Origin: Microcaldota archaeon
Lineage (GTDB): Archaea > Micrarchaeota > Micrarchaeia > Micrarchaeales > CABMGC01
NCBI GenBank assembly: GCA_030040265.1
Contig: JASHUB010000025.1
Span: 1-28,271, forward strand
Length of the DNA stretch: 28,271 nucleotides
Direction of reading: 5' to 3'
Position numbers and translations under genes: made by a program. How positions within the stretch are numbered: position 1 is the stretch's first letter; each line of letters opens with the position of its first letter. The notes beneath the pieces were generated by a model. It did no database searches. It was not told the origin of the DNA and saw only the letters and a program-made list of their open reading frames with translations. This document shows positions 1 through 6,832 of this stretch, in pieces.

Positions 1-13
1 TAGCGCAAAAACC

Positions 14-466
14 TTATAGCGGTTTCGAGAACACGACAGAATCGGTGCGGTCCCACAGGTTCTTGATGTAGCCGCTCCTCCTGAAGCCGTTCCTCAGGTG
101 ATACTTTATCGACGCCGCGTTCGTGACGTCGCAGTCGCTCATCATCTTCTTGTAGCGCTTCCGTTTCCCTATGCGCTCCAGCTCCTCGAACAGGTCGGTG
201 CCTATGCCGGCTCTCCTGTGCCTCTGCTCAACGAAGACGTTCTCGAGGTGCATCGTGTTCCAGATGACGCCGTACATCGCATAACCGACCATCCCGCCGT
301 CAAGCATCGCGACTATCGTGCGCCTCTGCTTTATGCGCTCCACAACGTGGTTCCTGCCGTGCGTGAAGTTGCCGGCCCACCACGTCCGCCAGATGCCGCG
401 CCTGCTCATCCTTATTATGGTGTTCAGGTCCCCGGGCCTCGCGTACCTGATGCTGACCTTCTGCAT
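14..466 (-). CDS. GNAT-family N-acetyltransferase
   Basis: This is a single-domain protein of about 150 residues with the GNAT layout. It has an N-terminal 'IRYARPGDLNTI' strand-helix, a central strand with 'NVFVEQRHRRAGIGTDLFEELE' (the acetyl-CoA pyrophosphate loop, R-x-x-G-I-G), and a C-terminal 'AASIKYHLRNGFRRSGY' typical of motif B. The acceptor substrate cannot be told from sequence; small molecules or protein N-termini are both possible. I place the start at ATG 466; an in-frame GTG at 475 would overlap the upstream gene. That gene (469-1008, same strand) ends 2 nt before this start, so the two are probably co-transcribed. The fold assignment is solid and the substrate is unknown. Confidence 0.87.
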   Translation of the reverse strand: MQKVSIRYARPGDLNTIIRMSRRGIWRTWWAGNFTHGRNHVVERIKQRRTIVAMLDGGMVGYAMYGVIWNTMHLENVFVEQRHRRAGIGTDLFEELERIGKRKRYKKMMSDCDVTNAASIKYHLRNGFRRSGYIKNLWDRTDSVVFSKPL

Positions 467-468
467 GG

Positions 469-1008
469 TCACCACTCGTGTATCCTAGGCGGATGCTCAT
501 CGAGCTTGAGCGCGCAGAACCTAGCGCAGTTCTGCAGAAGTTCCGGAGGGAGCCTCGTTATCGCCTTGGTCCGCTCCGGAAGCAGGGCGTACAGCGCAGC
601 GTCGTCGGCGTATCCCCGCTTCTCTCCCTTCTCGAGGTGCGTGTGTATCCCGTTGCGCAGCTTGTTCACCTCTAGTATGAGCGTCTCCTTGTCCATCGCG
701 TCCAGGTCCTCATCGGCGTTCCGCGGCTGCGCCGATTCCGTGTGCGTCACGTGCTCGCCAGGCACCTGCCTGTTGCTCTGGAAGACGCCGCACAGCCTCA
801 GGAACTCTACCTTCGGGGGCACCCTCTGCGAGTAGGGGTTGATGTATCCGGGAAGGTTCTCGTAGAGCTTTATGTCGTCGAGCCAGCACCTGTCGTCGCC
901 GCGCTGGTCCCTGTGCCACCTGATGTCGCCTCTTATCCTGAGAACCAGTTCGCGCAGCTGCTTCTTGTCCATCGAGTTCAGGTCGCCGCCGACCGCGATA
1001 ACAGCCAT
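469..1008 (-). CDS. Duplicated small-domain protein of unknown function (H...GDDRCWxDD..LY..LP repeat)
   Basis: The protein contains two copies of one domain of about 75 residues. Each copy begins with a helix (MDKKQLRELVLRIR / MDKETLILEVNKLR). A conserved His follows, then a GDDRCW-type or GYADD-type motif leading to 'LYENLPG' / 'LYALLPE'. Each copy closes with a 'PPxxxxxLRLCGVF' / 'PPELLQNCARFC' helix. From memory, bacterial and phage genomes encode small uncharacterised proteins with a similar His...CW...LW.LLP signature. The second copy has lost the Trp-Cys pair, so only the first may be fully functional. An ATG at 1068 in frame would add 20 residues, but an AT-rich TATA-like stretch at 1050-1060 favours ATG 1008. 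It lies 2 nt upstream of the acetyltransferase gene. No function is assigned. Confidence 0.7.
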   Translation of the reverse strand: MAVIAVGGDLNSMDKKQLRELVLRIRGDIRWHRDQRGDDRCWLDDIKLYENLPGYINPYSQRVPPKVEFLRLCGVFQSNRQVPGEHVTHTESAQPRNADEDLDAMDKETLILEVNKLRNGIHTHLEKGEKRGYADDAALYALLPERTKAITRLPPELLQNCARFCALKLDEHPPRIHEW

Positions 1009-1068
1009 GCATCCCACTGAGCGTAAATGTGTGGTGTGCCGTAGCCTCTCTTCTGTTTTAGGTGACAT

Positions 1069-1318
1069 TTGACTTAGCGGCTTTTGCCTTGCACGCTCAC
1101 CGTGTGCGCATCGGCTCGTTTCATCCGCATCTGTGCGCTCGTAGTGTCATCGCTTATGCACAGCAGCGGTATCGTTTCTGCTCCGAATCGCGCCTTGGGC
1201 GCTACACACTCTGCGTGGAGAGAGCTTCCTCAGCCATTGAAGGCCGTCAGCCACCCGCACACCACGATTTCTTTACTGAAGCGTGCTTTATATTACTTTA
1301 TGTTGCGGGCGTCTTTCC
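1069..1318. other. Non-coding intergenic region with RNA-like folding potential
   Basis: About 250 bp without a convincing gene. The two plus-strand open frames crossing it have no protein-like composition. On the minus strand a TATA-like 'AATATAAAG' (about 1287-1295) would start a transcript near 1262. From there a 7-bp complementarity (1256-1262 with 1102-1108) encloses two hairpins: GCGCC-TTG-GGCGC (1190-1202) and AGCAG/CTGCT (1162-1166/1178-1182). This may be a structured RNA or a long leader for the 1008-469 gene. No known RNA family was recognised. Confidence 0.3.
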
Positions 1319-1654
1319 CTAGAATATAGCTATGCCGAGTATCGCGAGGACGCCCAGCACAATCAGCACGAAACCGATGATCTTCACAATCAGCTCCGAC
1401 AGCTTCGAGACGAAAAACAACAGCAGCAGCCCTATGATGACCTCAAGAATAGGCGAGAACAGCAGGAGGCTGCCGCCCAGCACGGATATGCCGAAGTACG
1501 AAAGCGCGCCCACGATCACCAGGACAAGCCCGATTATCTTTATCACTATGTCAGACAGTTTCGAGACGAAAAGCAGTAGTATGAGGCCTATTATTATCTC
1601 CAGCACAGGGGAGAGCGTTATCGCGCTAGGCAGGGCCAGTTGCAGAAGGAACAT
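1319..1654 (-). CDS. Small four-segment membrane protein made of a tandem repeat
   Basis: The protein has 111 residues, is almost entirely hydrophobic, and is built from two near-identical halves of about 42 residues. Each half reads 'SPxLExIIGL...', then 'FVSKLSxxxVKIIG', then a second hydrophobic segment ending in 'xGI'. Each half gives two predicted membrane helices joined by a short loop with a conserved Lys (VSKLS). The halves are similar enough to indicate a fairly recent internal duplication or strong conservation. A TATA-like element on the minus strand at 1684-1692 sits about 30 nt before the ATG, which suits a leaderless mRNA. No family or function is recognised; an oligomeric channel-like or membrane-structuring role would be speculation. 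Confidence 0.75.
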   Translation of the reverse strand: MFLLQLALPSAITLSPVLEIIIGLILLLFVSKLSDIVIKIIGLVLVIVGALSYFGISVLGGSLLLFSPILEVIIGLLLLFFVSKLSELIVKIIGFVLIVLGVLAILGIAIF

Positions 1655-1683
1655 GCGCTCACTGAGATTTGAACGACTCGAAG

Positions 1684-1692
1684 GTATAAATT
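1684..1692 (-). promoter_or_regulatory. TATA box for the duplicated membrane protein
   Basis: The minus strand reads TAATTTATA, about 30 nt before ATG 1654. It lies between that gene and the histone stop codon. Confidence 0.5.
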
Positions 1693-1702
1693 AGTTTCCG
1701 TC

Positions 1703-1897
1703 TCAGTGCGCCAGCAGGACGTCCGCCCTCTTCACGGTCTTCCTCTTCGCGTGCGCGCTCAGCCTTGTCGCCTTCTTCGCTATCGAGTAGGCGTACCTGT
1801 TCAGCATGTCCGCCAGCTCGAGCGCCGCGTCTTCGCTTACGCGCTCCGCGCCGACATCCTTGAAGAAACGTTTCGCGGTGATGGGTGATACTCTCAT
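1703..1897 (-). CDS. Archaeal histone
   Basis: This is a 64-residue single histone fold: helix 1 'SPITAKRFFKDVG', helix 2 'SEDAALELADMLNRYAYSIAKKATRLSAHAKR' and helix 3 beginning 'VKRADVLLAH'. It matches the HMf-type archaeal histone family in length (64-70 residues) and in the loop 2 signature 'AKRKTVKRADV'. The protein packages DNA as dimers or longer polymers. I place the start at ATG 1897, because the GTG at 1906 adds only Met-Asn-Phe. An AT-rich box at 1926-1936 lies about 30-35 nt upstream and is shared with the divergent acetyltransferase. There is no C-terminal tail. Identification is firm. Confidence 0.95.
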   Translation of the reverse strand: MRVSPITAKRFFKDVGAERVSEDAALELADMLNRYAYSIAKKATRLSAHAKRKTVKRADVLLAH

Positions 1898-1925
1898 AAA
1901 ATTCACTAGCTAATGCATAGTTGTT

Positions 1926-1936
1926 GCTTAAAAATC
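1926..1936. promoter_or_regulatory. TATA element between divergent histone and GNAT genes
   Basis: GCTTAAAAATC reads as a TATA box for the minus-strand histone (about 33 nt before ATG 1897). It may also serve the plus-strand GNAT gene (ATG 1986), giving a leader of about 25-30 nt. A second weak box near 1955-1962 could serve the plus strand instead. Confidence 0.5.
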
Positions 1937-1985
1937 TTGCACATTAGTGGAACAGCTATTTACCTTTCGCAGCGAATATATCTGC

Positions 1986-2465
1986 ATGGAGATACGCGAG
2001 CCGAGAAGCGGCGATATCCCGTCGCTCATAACGCTGGTCCTTGGAGTTTATGCAGAGAACCCGTCATCGATGTGGTTCACTACAACGCCGTCGGAGGCGG
2101 ATCTGCGCGACCTCTTCGAGAAGAAGCTGCGCGACGTTGCCGGGAAGGTGATGGTCGACGTCGTCGCGGAGGAGCACGGAGGGATCGTCGGAGAGTGCGA
2201 GATAGTGCGCGGCGAGCTCAACGTCGGCATAGTCGGCGTCATAGTCAAGCGCGGCTACCGTGCAATGGGCATAGGCACGGCGCTGCTCAACGAGGCGGAG
2301 CGCAGGGCCAAGGAGCTCGGCATCATAGCGCTGCGCGCGGACGTCTCCAAGAAGAACAGGAGCGCCGCCGATTTCTTCACGGACCTGGGATTCGAGCTCG
2401 TCAAGATGCCGGGCGATCCGAGGAAGCCGGAAGGCACTCAGGTCTTCGAAAGAAGGATTCAGTGA
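1986..2465 (+). CDS. GNAT-family N-acetyltransferase
   Basis: A protein of about 159 residues with all GNAT landmarks. These are N-terminal 'IREPRSGDIPSLITLVLGVY', a central 'GECEIVRGELNVGIVGVIVKRGYRAMGIGTALLNEAERRA' with the R/K-G-Y-R-x-x-G-I-G acetyl-CoA loop, and a C-terminal 'ALRADVSKKNRSAADFFTDLGFEL'. The conserved Asn and Phe-Phe stretch before the final strand resembles ribosomal-protein and small-molecule acetyltransferases. I prefer ATG 1986, because the residues upstream of it do not match the family. The last 7 bp overlap the 3' end of the convergent gene at 2459. It is a second, unrelated GNAT within 2 kb. The substrate is unknown. Confidence 0.88.
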   Translation: MEIREPRSGDIPSLITLVLGVYAENPSSMWFTTTPSEADLRDLFEKKLRDVAGKVMVDVVAEEHGGIVGECEIVRGELNVGIVGVIVKRGYRAMGIGTALLNEAERRAKELGIIALRADVSKKNRSAADFFTDLGFELVKMPGDPRKPEGTQVFERRIQ

Positions 2466-3076
2466 GAGACGTTGTACGCGACGTCCAGCGCCCCCTCGTC
2501 GCTTATCACTGCGTAAACGCTGTCGTTCGCCGCCGCCGCGTTGTACTCGACCGCCCACGCGTCGCTGAAAGTGGCGTTCTGCACTGTCAAAGACGGATAG
2601 TACGTGGCGTGGGTCGTCACGTTCTGCGCTCCGTAAGCCGCGATATAGTCGACCACCAGCGGGATGCCCATCGTAGTCGCCTTGGTTATCGCTACCGGAT
2701 AAGAGGAGATTATGTAAGTGCCTGTCGCTGACGACTCGTATATGTCGCAGTTCTGCGTGTATATGTCGACGACGGTGTAGACGAACCTGTACTTCGGATA
2801 ATCGTAAGAGTATAAGTAGTATGACGGGCATGGCGAGGTCGCGTTTGTGACGACCGAGACCACGATGTGCCAGCTGCCCGGAAACTGCGACGGAGTCGAG
2901 TTGGTTATGTTGACCACAGCGCCTGGGTTCGAGTTCTGGAGGTCGCTGAGCACGAGGCTCTGCGCCTGCGCCTGGGTCACCTGCGGCGTGAACACGCCCT
3001 GCAGCGCGAAGAACGCAACACCCACTATCGCGATAACGATCACCACGCCCAGCAGGACCTTGAGCAGCAATTCCAT
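2459..3076 (-). CDS. Membrane-anchored secreted protein, unknown function
   Basis: The protein has 205 residues. An N-terminal hydrophobic segment (residues about 3-27) is followed by a Thr/Gln-rich start of an extracellular domain. The exterior has about seven Asn-x-Ser/Thr sites and three Cys, and is rich in Tyr, Ser, Thr and Val as in archaeal surface beta-rich domains. No known domain was recognised. A strong TATA stretch on the minus strand (3091-3105) is centred about 23 nt before the ATG, so the mRNA is probably leaderless. The gene converges on the GNAT gene with a 7-bp overlap. A role at the cell envelope is inferred from topology only. Confidence 0.75.
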   Translation of the reverse strand: MELLLKVLLGVVIVIAIVGVAFFALQGVFTPQVTQAQAQSLVLSDLQNSNPGAVVNITNSTPSQFPGSWHIVVSVVTNATSPCPSYYLYSYDYPKYRFVYTVVDIYTQNCDIYESSATGTYIISSYPVAITKATTMGIPLVVDYIAAYGAQNVTTHATYYPSLTVQNATFSDAWAVEYNAAAANDSVYAVISDEGALDVAYNVSH

Positions 3077-3090
3077 AGATGAGACTTACG

Positions 3091-3105
3091 AGATAAATAT
3101 ATATA
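3091..3105 (-). promoter_or_regulatory. TATA box for the surface protein gene
   Basis: An AT-only run reads CTATATATATTTATC on the minus strand, centred about 23 nt before ATG 3076. Confidence 0.6.
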
Positions 3106-3137
3106 GGTCTATCGGCGTTCCGGCGCTGTCGCAAGGT

Positions 3138-3145
3138 CTAAATAA
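3138..3145 (+). promoter_or_regulatory. TATA box for the 3169 gene
   Basis: CTAAATAA is centred 27 nt before ATG 3169, the spacing of a leaderless archaeal mRNA. A second CTAAATAA at 3153-3160 is too close to the start to act for it. Confidence 0.55.
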
Positions 3146-3168
3146 CGAGTCGCTAAATAATCCTACTC

Positions 3169-3738
3169 ATGAACAGGCCTGTCCTAACGGGGACCAGCAT
3201 CTCCGAGTTCGCAGCTTCGAAAGGCATCGCCATAGCGAGCAGCGGCAGCGGATCAAGGATCTTCACGTGCCAGGCGGGGGGAGTCCTGCTGACCCGCGCG
3301 GCAGACATCATACGAGACACTTACCCGGCGAGGCTTAGCATCCGTTCCTCTGAAGAGTTCCCAGATGGAAAGCTTGTCTCCTTCGACCACTCCCCTCATG
3401 ACGGCCGCCTTGTACTAACCGTGCATCTGATTGCGCCGATGACTTCGGAGAAAGGCCTGGTCATCAGGGTGTCTGTCGGAAAGTATGCCGGGACAGACTA
3501 CGATGCGGAAGCGTCGAGCCCTGTCGTCAACAGGACGAACGAAGAGTGCGTGAAACTCGCCGCGAGGCTCAGAGAACTATTGATGTTGGATGCGCTCAAG
3601 GGCCCAAGGAGGGGCGCAAAGGTGGTCGAAGTATCGGGCTCGGACCCGGACGCGCCGCAGTACACTGGCAGAATGCCGCACCCCCATGAGCGCGTCGGCG
3701 GGCCCGATGCGCATGGTTGGGGTTCCTGGCAGGATTAG
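3169..3738 (+). CDS. Hypothetical protein
   Basis: A soluble protein of 189 residues with no recognised domain. Residues about 1-155 look like a mixed alpha/beta domain with hydrophobic strands such as 'GRLVLTVHLIAP' and 'KGLVIRVSVGKYAG'. The last 35 residues are Pro/Gly/His-rich and probably disordered. There is no signal peptide or membrane segment. A TATA box sits at leaderless spacing upstream, and protein-like composition supports a real gene. Its 3' neighbour (Nop5-like) has a separate TATA box, so it is probably monocistronic. No function is offered. Confidence 0.65.
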   Translation: MNRPVLTGTSISEFAASKGIAIASSGSGSRIFTCQAGGVLLTRAADIIRDTYPARLSIRSSEEFPDGKLVSFDHSPHDGRLVLTVHLIAPMTSEKGLVIRVSVGKYAGTDYDAEASSPVVNRTNEECVKLAARLRELLMLDALKGPRRGAKVVEVSGSDPDAPQYTGRMPHPHERVGGPDAHGWGSWQD

Positions 3739-3780
3739 TCCCAGAAGAACCAAACATTCAGGGTTTGCTGCAATCATAGC

Positions 3781-3789
3781 CTATATATT
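3781..3789 (+). promoter_or_regulatory. TATA box for Nop5-like gene
   Basis: CTATATATT lies about 44 nt before ATG 3829, giving a leader of about 15-20 nt. Confidence 0.5.
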
Positions 3790-3828
3790 CCTTTTGAACT
3801 AATCTTATTCTGCTAATCATTGGTTTTC

Positions 3829-4632
3829 ATGCCGAAGGAGACTCCAGAGGAGAAGCGGAGAAGGTTCCTAGAGACCGCGAAGGCGAGCATAAGCAACGCC
3901 TACGCCACAGAGGAGCACGCCATAATCCAGGCGATCGACGCGTACAACGAGGCGGAGAAGGTCAGGAACATACTCTACGAGCGCCTGGAGGAGTGGTACA
4001 GCATGTACTTCCCTGAGGCGAGGATAAACAACCAGTCGACTTACTCGAAGATGGTCATCGCGATAGGGAGCGACAAGAAGAAGGCGACGGAGGAGCAGCT
4101 GAAGGCGCTGCTGGGCGACAAGGCCAAGGCGGTCAAGGAGCAGATAGGCAGGTCGATCGGCAGGGAGCCGAATCCGGATGAGTACAGCGCAATAAGGATG
4201 GTCGCGGAGGAGTCGGAGAGCCTCTTCAGGCTCCAGGACGGGCTGGACGCTTACCTGCAGAAGAGCGTGAAGAAGATAATGCCCAACATCTCATACTTGA
4301 TAGACTACAAGATAGCGGCGGAGCTGCTCGCGAAGGCGGGATCGATGCAGCGTCTCGCAACGATGCCGGCGTCGACGATCCAGTTGCTCGGCGCGGAAAA
4401 GGCCCTGTTCAAGCACGTCAAGTTCGGCACCAAGGCGCCGAAGTACGGCGTCCTGTTCAAGCTGCCGCAGATAAGCAACGCGAACAGGAGGGTCCGCGGG
4501 AGGCTTGCGAGGCTGTACGCCACGAAGATAAGCATCGCATCGCGCGCCGACGGCATGTCCAAGCGCTTCATCGCTGACAAGCTGAAGGTCCAGCTCGACA
4601 AGGCGGCGCAGAAGATATACAAGATAAAATAG
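3829..4632 (+). CDS. Nop5-like (Nop56/58, Prp31 superfamily) protein lacking the N-terminal domain
   Basis: The C-terminal half is a clear Nop domain: 'PNISYLIDYKIAAELLAKAGS', then 'LATMPASTIQLLGAEKALF', then 'PKYGVLFKLPQI' and 'RGRLARLYATKISIASRAD'. The first half is a charged helical region matching the coiled-coil segment. In archaea Nop5 forms the box C/D sRNP with L7Ae, a guide RNA and fibrillarin, which 2'-O-methylates rRNA and tRNA. Family members usually have about 370-420 residues; this one has 267. It begins at the coiled coil, so the N-terminal fibrillarin-binding domain is absent. An in-frame TAA at 3814 excludes a longer start, and TTG 3820 adds only three residues. No fibrillarin gene is adjacent. 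The protein ends in a Lys-rich tail. Confidence 0.88.
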   Translation: MPKETPEEKRRRFLETAKASISNAYATEEHAIIQAIDAYNEAEKVRNILYERLEEWYSMYFPEARINNQSTYSKMVIAIGSDKKKATEEQLKALLGDKAKAVKEQIGRSIGREPNPDEYSAIRMVAEESESLFRLQDGLDAYLQKSVKKIMPNISYLIDYKIAAELLAKAGSMQRLATMPASTIQLLGAEKALFKHVKFGTKAPKYGVLFKLPQISNANRRVRGRLARLYATKISIASRADGMSKRFIADKLKVQLDKAAQKIYKIK

Positions 4633-4650
4633 TCAAGGGAGCCGTAAAAG

Positions 4651-4662
4651 CCTTTAAATAAC
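4651..4662 (+). promoter_or_regulatory. TATA box for the Tes-like gene
   Basis: CCTTTAAATAAC predicts transcription from about 4680. It argues against the in-frame TTG at 4663 as start codon and leaves a leader of about 60 nt before ATG 4744. Confidence 0.55.
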
Positions 4663-4743
4663 TTGTTGTCTTATTACTCTGTAATAAATATCGCGGAAGA
4701 ATGGGGACTCTCAACGAGCGCGATTGATATTCATGGTGTATTG

Positions 4744-6807
4744 ATGCCGAATAACCCGGAACGAAACATGGGAAACGGGGCCGTACAGGAAACGACCTAC
4801 GACGAGAACCTGACTACAAACATCAACAACAAGCGACCCGAGGTAAAGGAGGTCGCAGGAAACGCTGACGCTCAGAATCCTATACTGGCAGTCTACCACA
4901 GGTCCCTCGAGGAACTGGAGAAGATGCCCGTCATAGAGCGCACAAAGACAGTATGCCCAGAGTGCAAGCTCATAATCGACGGCACGATATACAAGGACGG
5001 AGACAACGTCATGATTAGGAAGACGTGCGAGAAAGACGGCATGTTCGTCGAGAAGTACTGGGAGGACTACGACATGTACATCCGCATGCGTGACTTCAAC
5101 TACTTCGGTCGAGGACTCGACAACCCGAACGTTCTGCTCAAGGGAGAGAACTGCCCGTTCGACTGCGGAATATGCCAGAGGCACAAGACGCACACCGGAC
5201 TCGCGAACGTCGTCATAACGAACAGGTGCCACCTATCGTGCTGGTACTGCTTCTTCTACGCGAAGGAGGGCGAGCCGATCTACGAGCCTACTGTCGAAGA
5301 ACTGGAGAAGATGTTCATCAGCCTGAAGAACGTGAAGCCCATCCCGGCGAACGCCATGCAGATAACCGGCGGAGAGCCGACGATGCACCCTAACGTCGTA
5401 GAGATAGTCAAGAGGTGCAAGAAGGCCGGCTTCGACCAGATACAGCTCAACACCACAGGCATAAACTTGGGTGCGAACCCAGACCTGGCGGTGAAGCTGC
5501 GAGAAGCAGGCGTAACAACGCTTTACATGTCGTACGACGGAGTGTCCAAGAGGGCGAATCCAAAGAACCACTGGGAGACGCCGAAGGCACTGGATGCCGC
5601 AAGGAAGGCTCACATCGGTGTCGTGCTCGTGCCAACGGTAATAAGGACGATAAACGACCACGAGCTCGGAGCGATGATCAACTTCGGCCTCAACAACCTC
5701 GATGTCGTAAAGGCGGTCAACTTCCAGCCGGTCTCTCTGGTAGGAAGGATGCCTCCTAGGCTCAGGGAGAAGCAGAGGATCACCATACCTGGTGCGATCA
5801 AGCTCATAGAGGAGCAGACAAACGGCGTCATCGCCAAGGAGGACTGGAAGTCCGTGCCTTACTCGGGCGGAATAACCAAGTTCATAGAGGCGCTTTCAGG
5901 CGACTTCGGATACGACCTGTCGATCCACTTCGCATGCGGCGCAGGCTCGTACCTGTACAAGGACAACGACGGCAAGATCACCCCGATAACGAGGTTCCTC
6001 GATGTGGACAGCTTCGTCGAGACGCTGCAGGGCGCGATCGAGGAGATGCAGGGCAAGCCGAGGTGGCAGAGGAAGATCATAGCGGCAAAGGCGCTGCTGA
6101 AGCTGCCAAAGTACATCGACAAGAAGAACCAGCCGAAGTCGGTGAACTTCGCTTCGATGCTCACGTCGGTGCTGCTGAAGCACGACTTCGAGTCCATGGG
6201 CGTCTTCCACACCCGCTCGATGTTCGTTGGCATGATGCACTTCCAGGACGAGTGGACGTACGACATCAAGAGGGTCGAGAAGTGCGACATCCACTACGCG
6301 ATGCCTGACGGCCAGGTGCTGCCATTCTGCACGTTCAACGTATTCCCAGAAGTATACAGGGACAAGATCCAGAAGCAGTACAGCATACCTGCCAAGGAAT
6401 GGGGCGAGACCCATGCCAACTGGAGCTATGCTTCGGACAAGCTGCACAGGGACATAAAGGCCCTAGAGTCGGACCCTGCGTACATCAGGACGTATGGGCA
6501 GATGGTCGACTACTTCGCGCTTCCCGTAAACGGCGGAAAGCATGTCGCTAACTTCGCAAGGCCAACGGACAAGGCGGTCGTGCCTCCGATAGTCGCTGTG
6601 GCGAAATCGGTGAACGCAACCGCGCCTGCTGTCGTAAGGACCGTGGCGCAGAAGGAGGACAGCTGCGGATGCGGCGGCCACGAGGCCAAGCAGGAGTCCA
6701 AGGACTCTTGCGGATGCGGCAGCGGAAAGGGCGGCTGCGGATGCGGGAACCAGGCCGAAGCGGCCGGTGATTCCTGCGGATGCGGCAAGGGTGGATGCGG
6801 CTGCTGA
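4744..6807 (+). CDS. tes: Radical SAM enzyme of the tetraether lipid synthase (Tes, MJ0619-like) family with Cys-Gly-rich tail
   Basis: The enzyme has about 687 residues. A rubredoxin-like pair C71-x-x-C74 with a later Cys forms the N-terminal metal site. C137, C141 and C144 ('CPFDCGIC') form an accessory cluster site. The SAM cluster motif C162-x3-C166-x2-C169 is followed by 'TGGEPTMHP'. Late cysteines in 'KCDIHYAMPDG' and 'LPFCTFN' fit a further cluster. This order matches the Tes family, which joins archaeol chains into tetraether (GDGT) membrane lipids. The last 45 or so residues add four CGCG-type clusters not expected in the family. ATG 4768 is an alternative start. The family call is strong; the exact product is inferred. 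The next gene starts 25 nt downstream and may be co-transcribed. Confidence 0.85.
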   Translation: MPNNPERNMGNGAVQETTYDENLTTNINNKRPEVKEVAGNADAQNPILAVYHRSLEELEKMPVIERTKTVCPECKLIIDGTIYKDGDNVMIRKTCEKDGMFVEKYWEDYDMYIRMRDFNYFGRGLDNPNVLLKGENCPFDCGICQRHKTHTGLANVVITNRCHLSCWYCFFYAKEGEPIYEPTVEELEKMFISLKNVKPIPANAMQITGGEPTMHPNVVEIVKRCKKAGFDQIQLNTTGINLGANPDLAVKLREAGVTTLYMSYDGVSKRANPKNHWETPKALDAARKAHIGVVLVPTVIRTINDHELGAMINFGLNNLDVVKAVNFQPVSLVGRMPPRLREKQRITIPGAIKLIEEQTNGVIAKEDWKSVPYSGGITKFIEALSGDFGYDLSIHFACGAGSYLYKDNDGKITPITRFLDVDSFVETLQGAIEEMQGKPRWQRKIIAAKALLKLPKYIDKKNQPKSVNFASMLTSVLLKHDFESMGVFHTRSMFVGMMHFQDEWTYDIKRVEKCDIHYAMPDGQVLPFCTFNVFPEVYRDKIQKQYSIPAKEWGETHANWSYASDKLHRDIKALESDPAYIRTYGQMVDYFALPVNGGKHVANFARPTDKAVVPPIVAVAKSVNATAPAVVRTVAQKEDSCGCGGHEAKQESKDSCGCGSGKGGCGCGNQAEAAGDSCGCGKGGCGC

Positions 6808-6832
6808 TGCAGCGCATCATTTATTTTTCTAA

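Noticed and set aside
98..835. Long plus-strand open frame of 245 codons opposite the first two genes
   Set aside because: It is a shadow of the GNAT gene and the duplicated-domain gene in GC-rich DNA; its composition (Arg/Pro/His-rich) is not protein-like.
1102..1262. Faint likeness to RNase P RNA on the minus strand (GAGGAA at 1226-1231, ACAGAU at 1129-1134)
   Set aside because: The conserved P4 pairing and the ACAGAA...GGCUUA block are not present, and only short strings match.
1062..1329. Two overlapping plus-strand frames of 81-86 codons in the intergenic region
   Set aside because: Neither has a start signal or protein-like composition. The region is better described as non-coding.
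2064..3134. Minus-strand open frame of 356 codons
   Set aside because: It overlaps both the surface protein (other frame) and the GNAT gene (other strand), is Arg/His-rich, and has no domain.
4711..5661. Minus-strand frames of 142-173 codons opposite the Tes-like gene
   Set aside because: They are Val/Leu/Arg-rich antisense shadows of a clearly coding strand.
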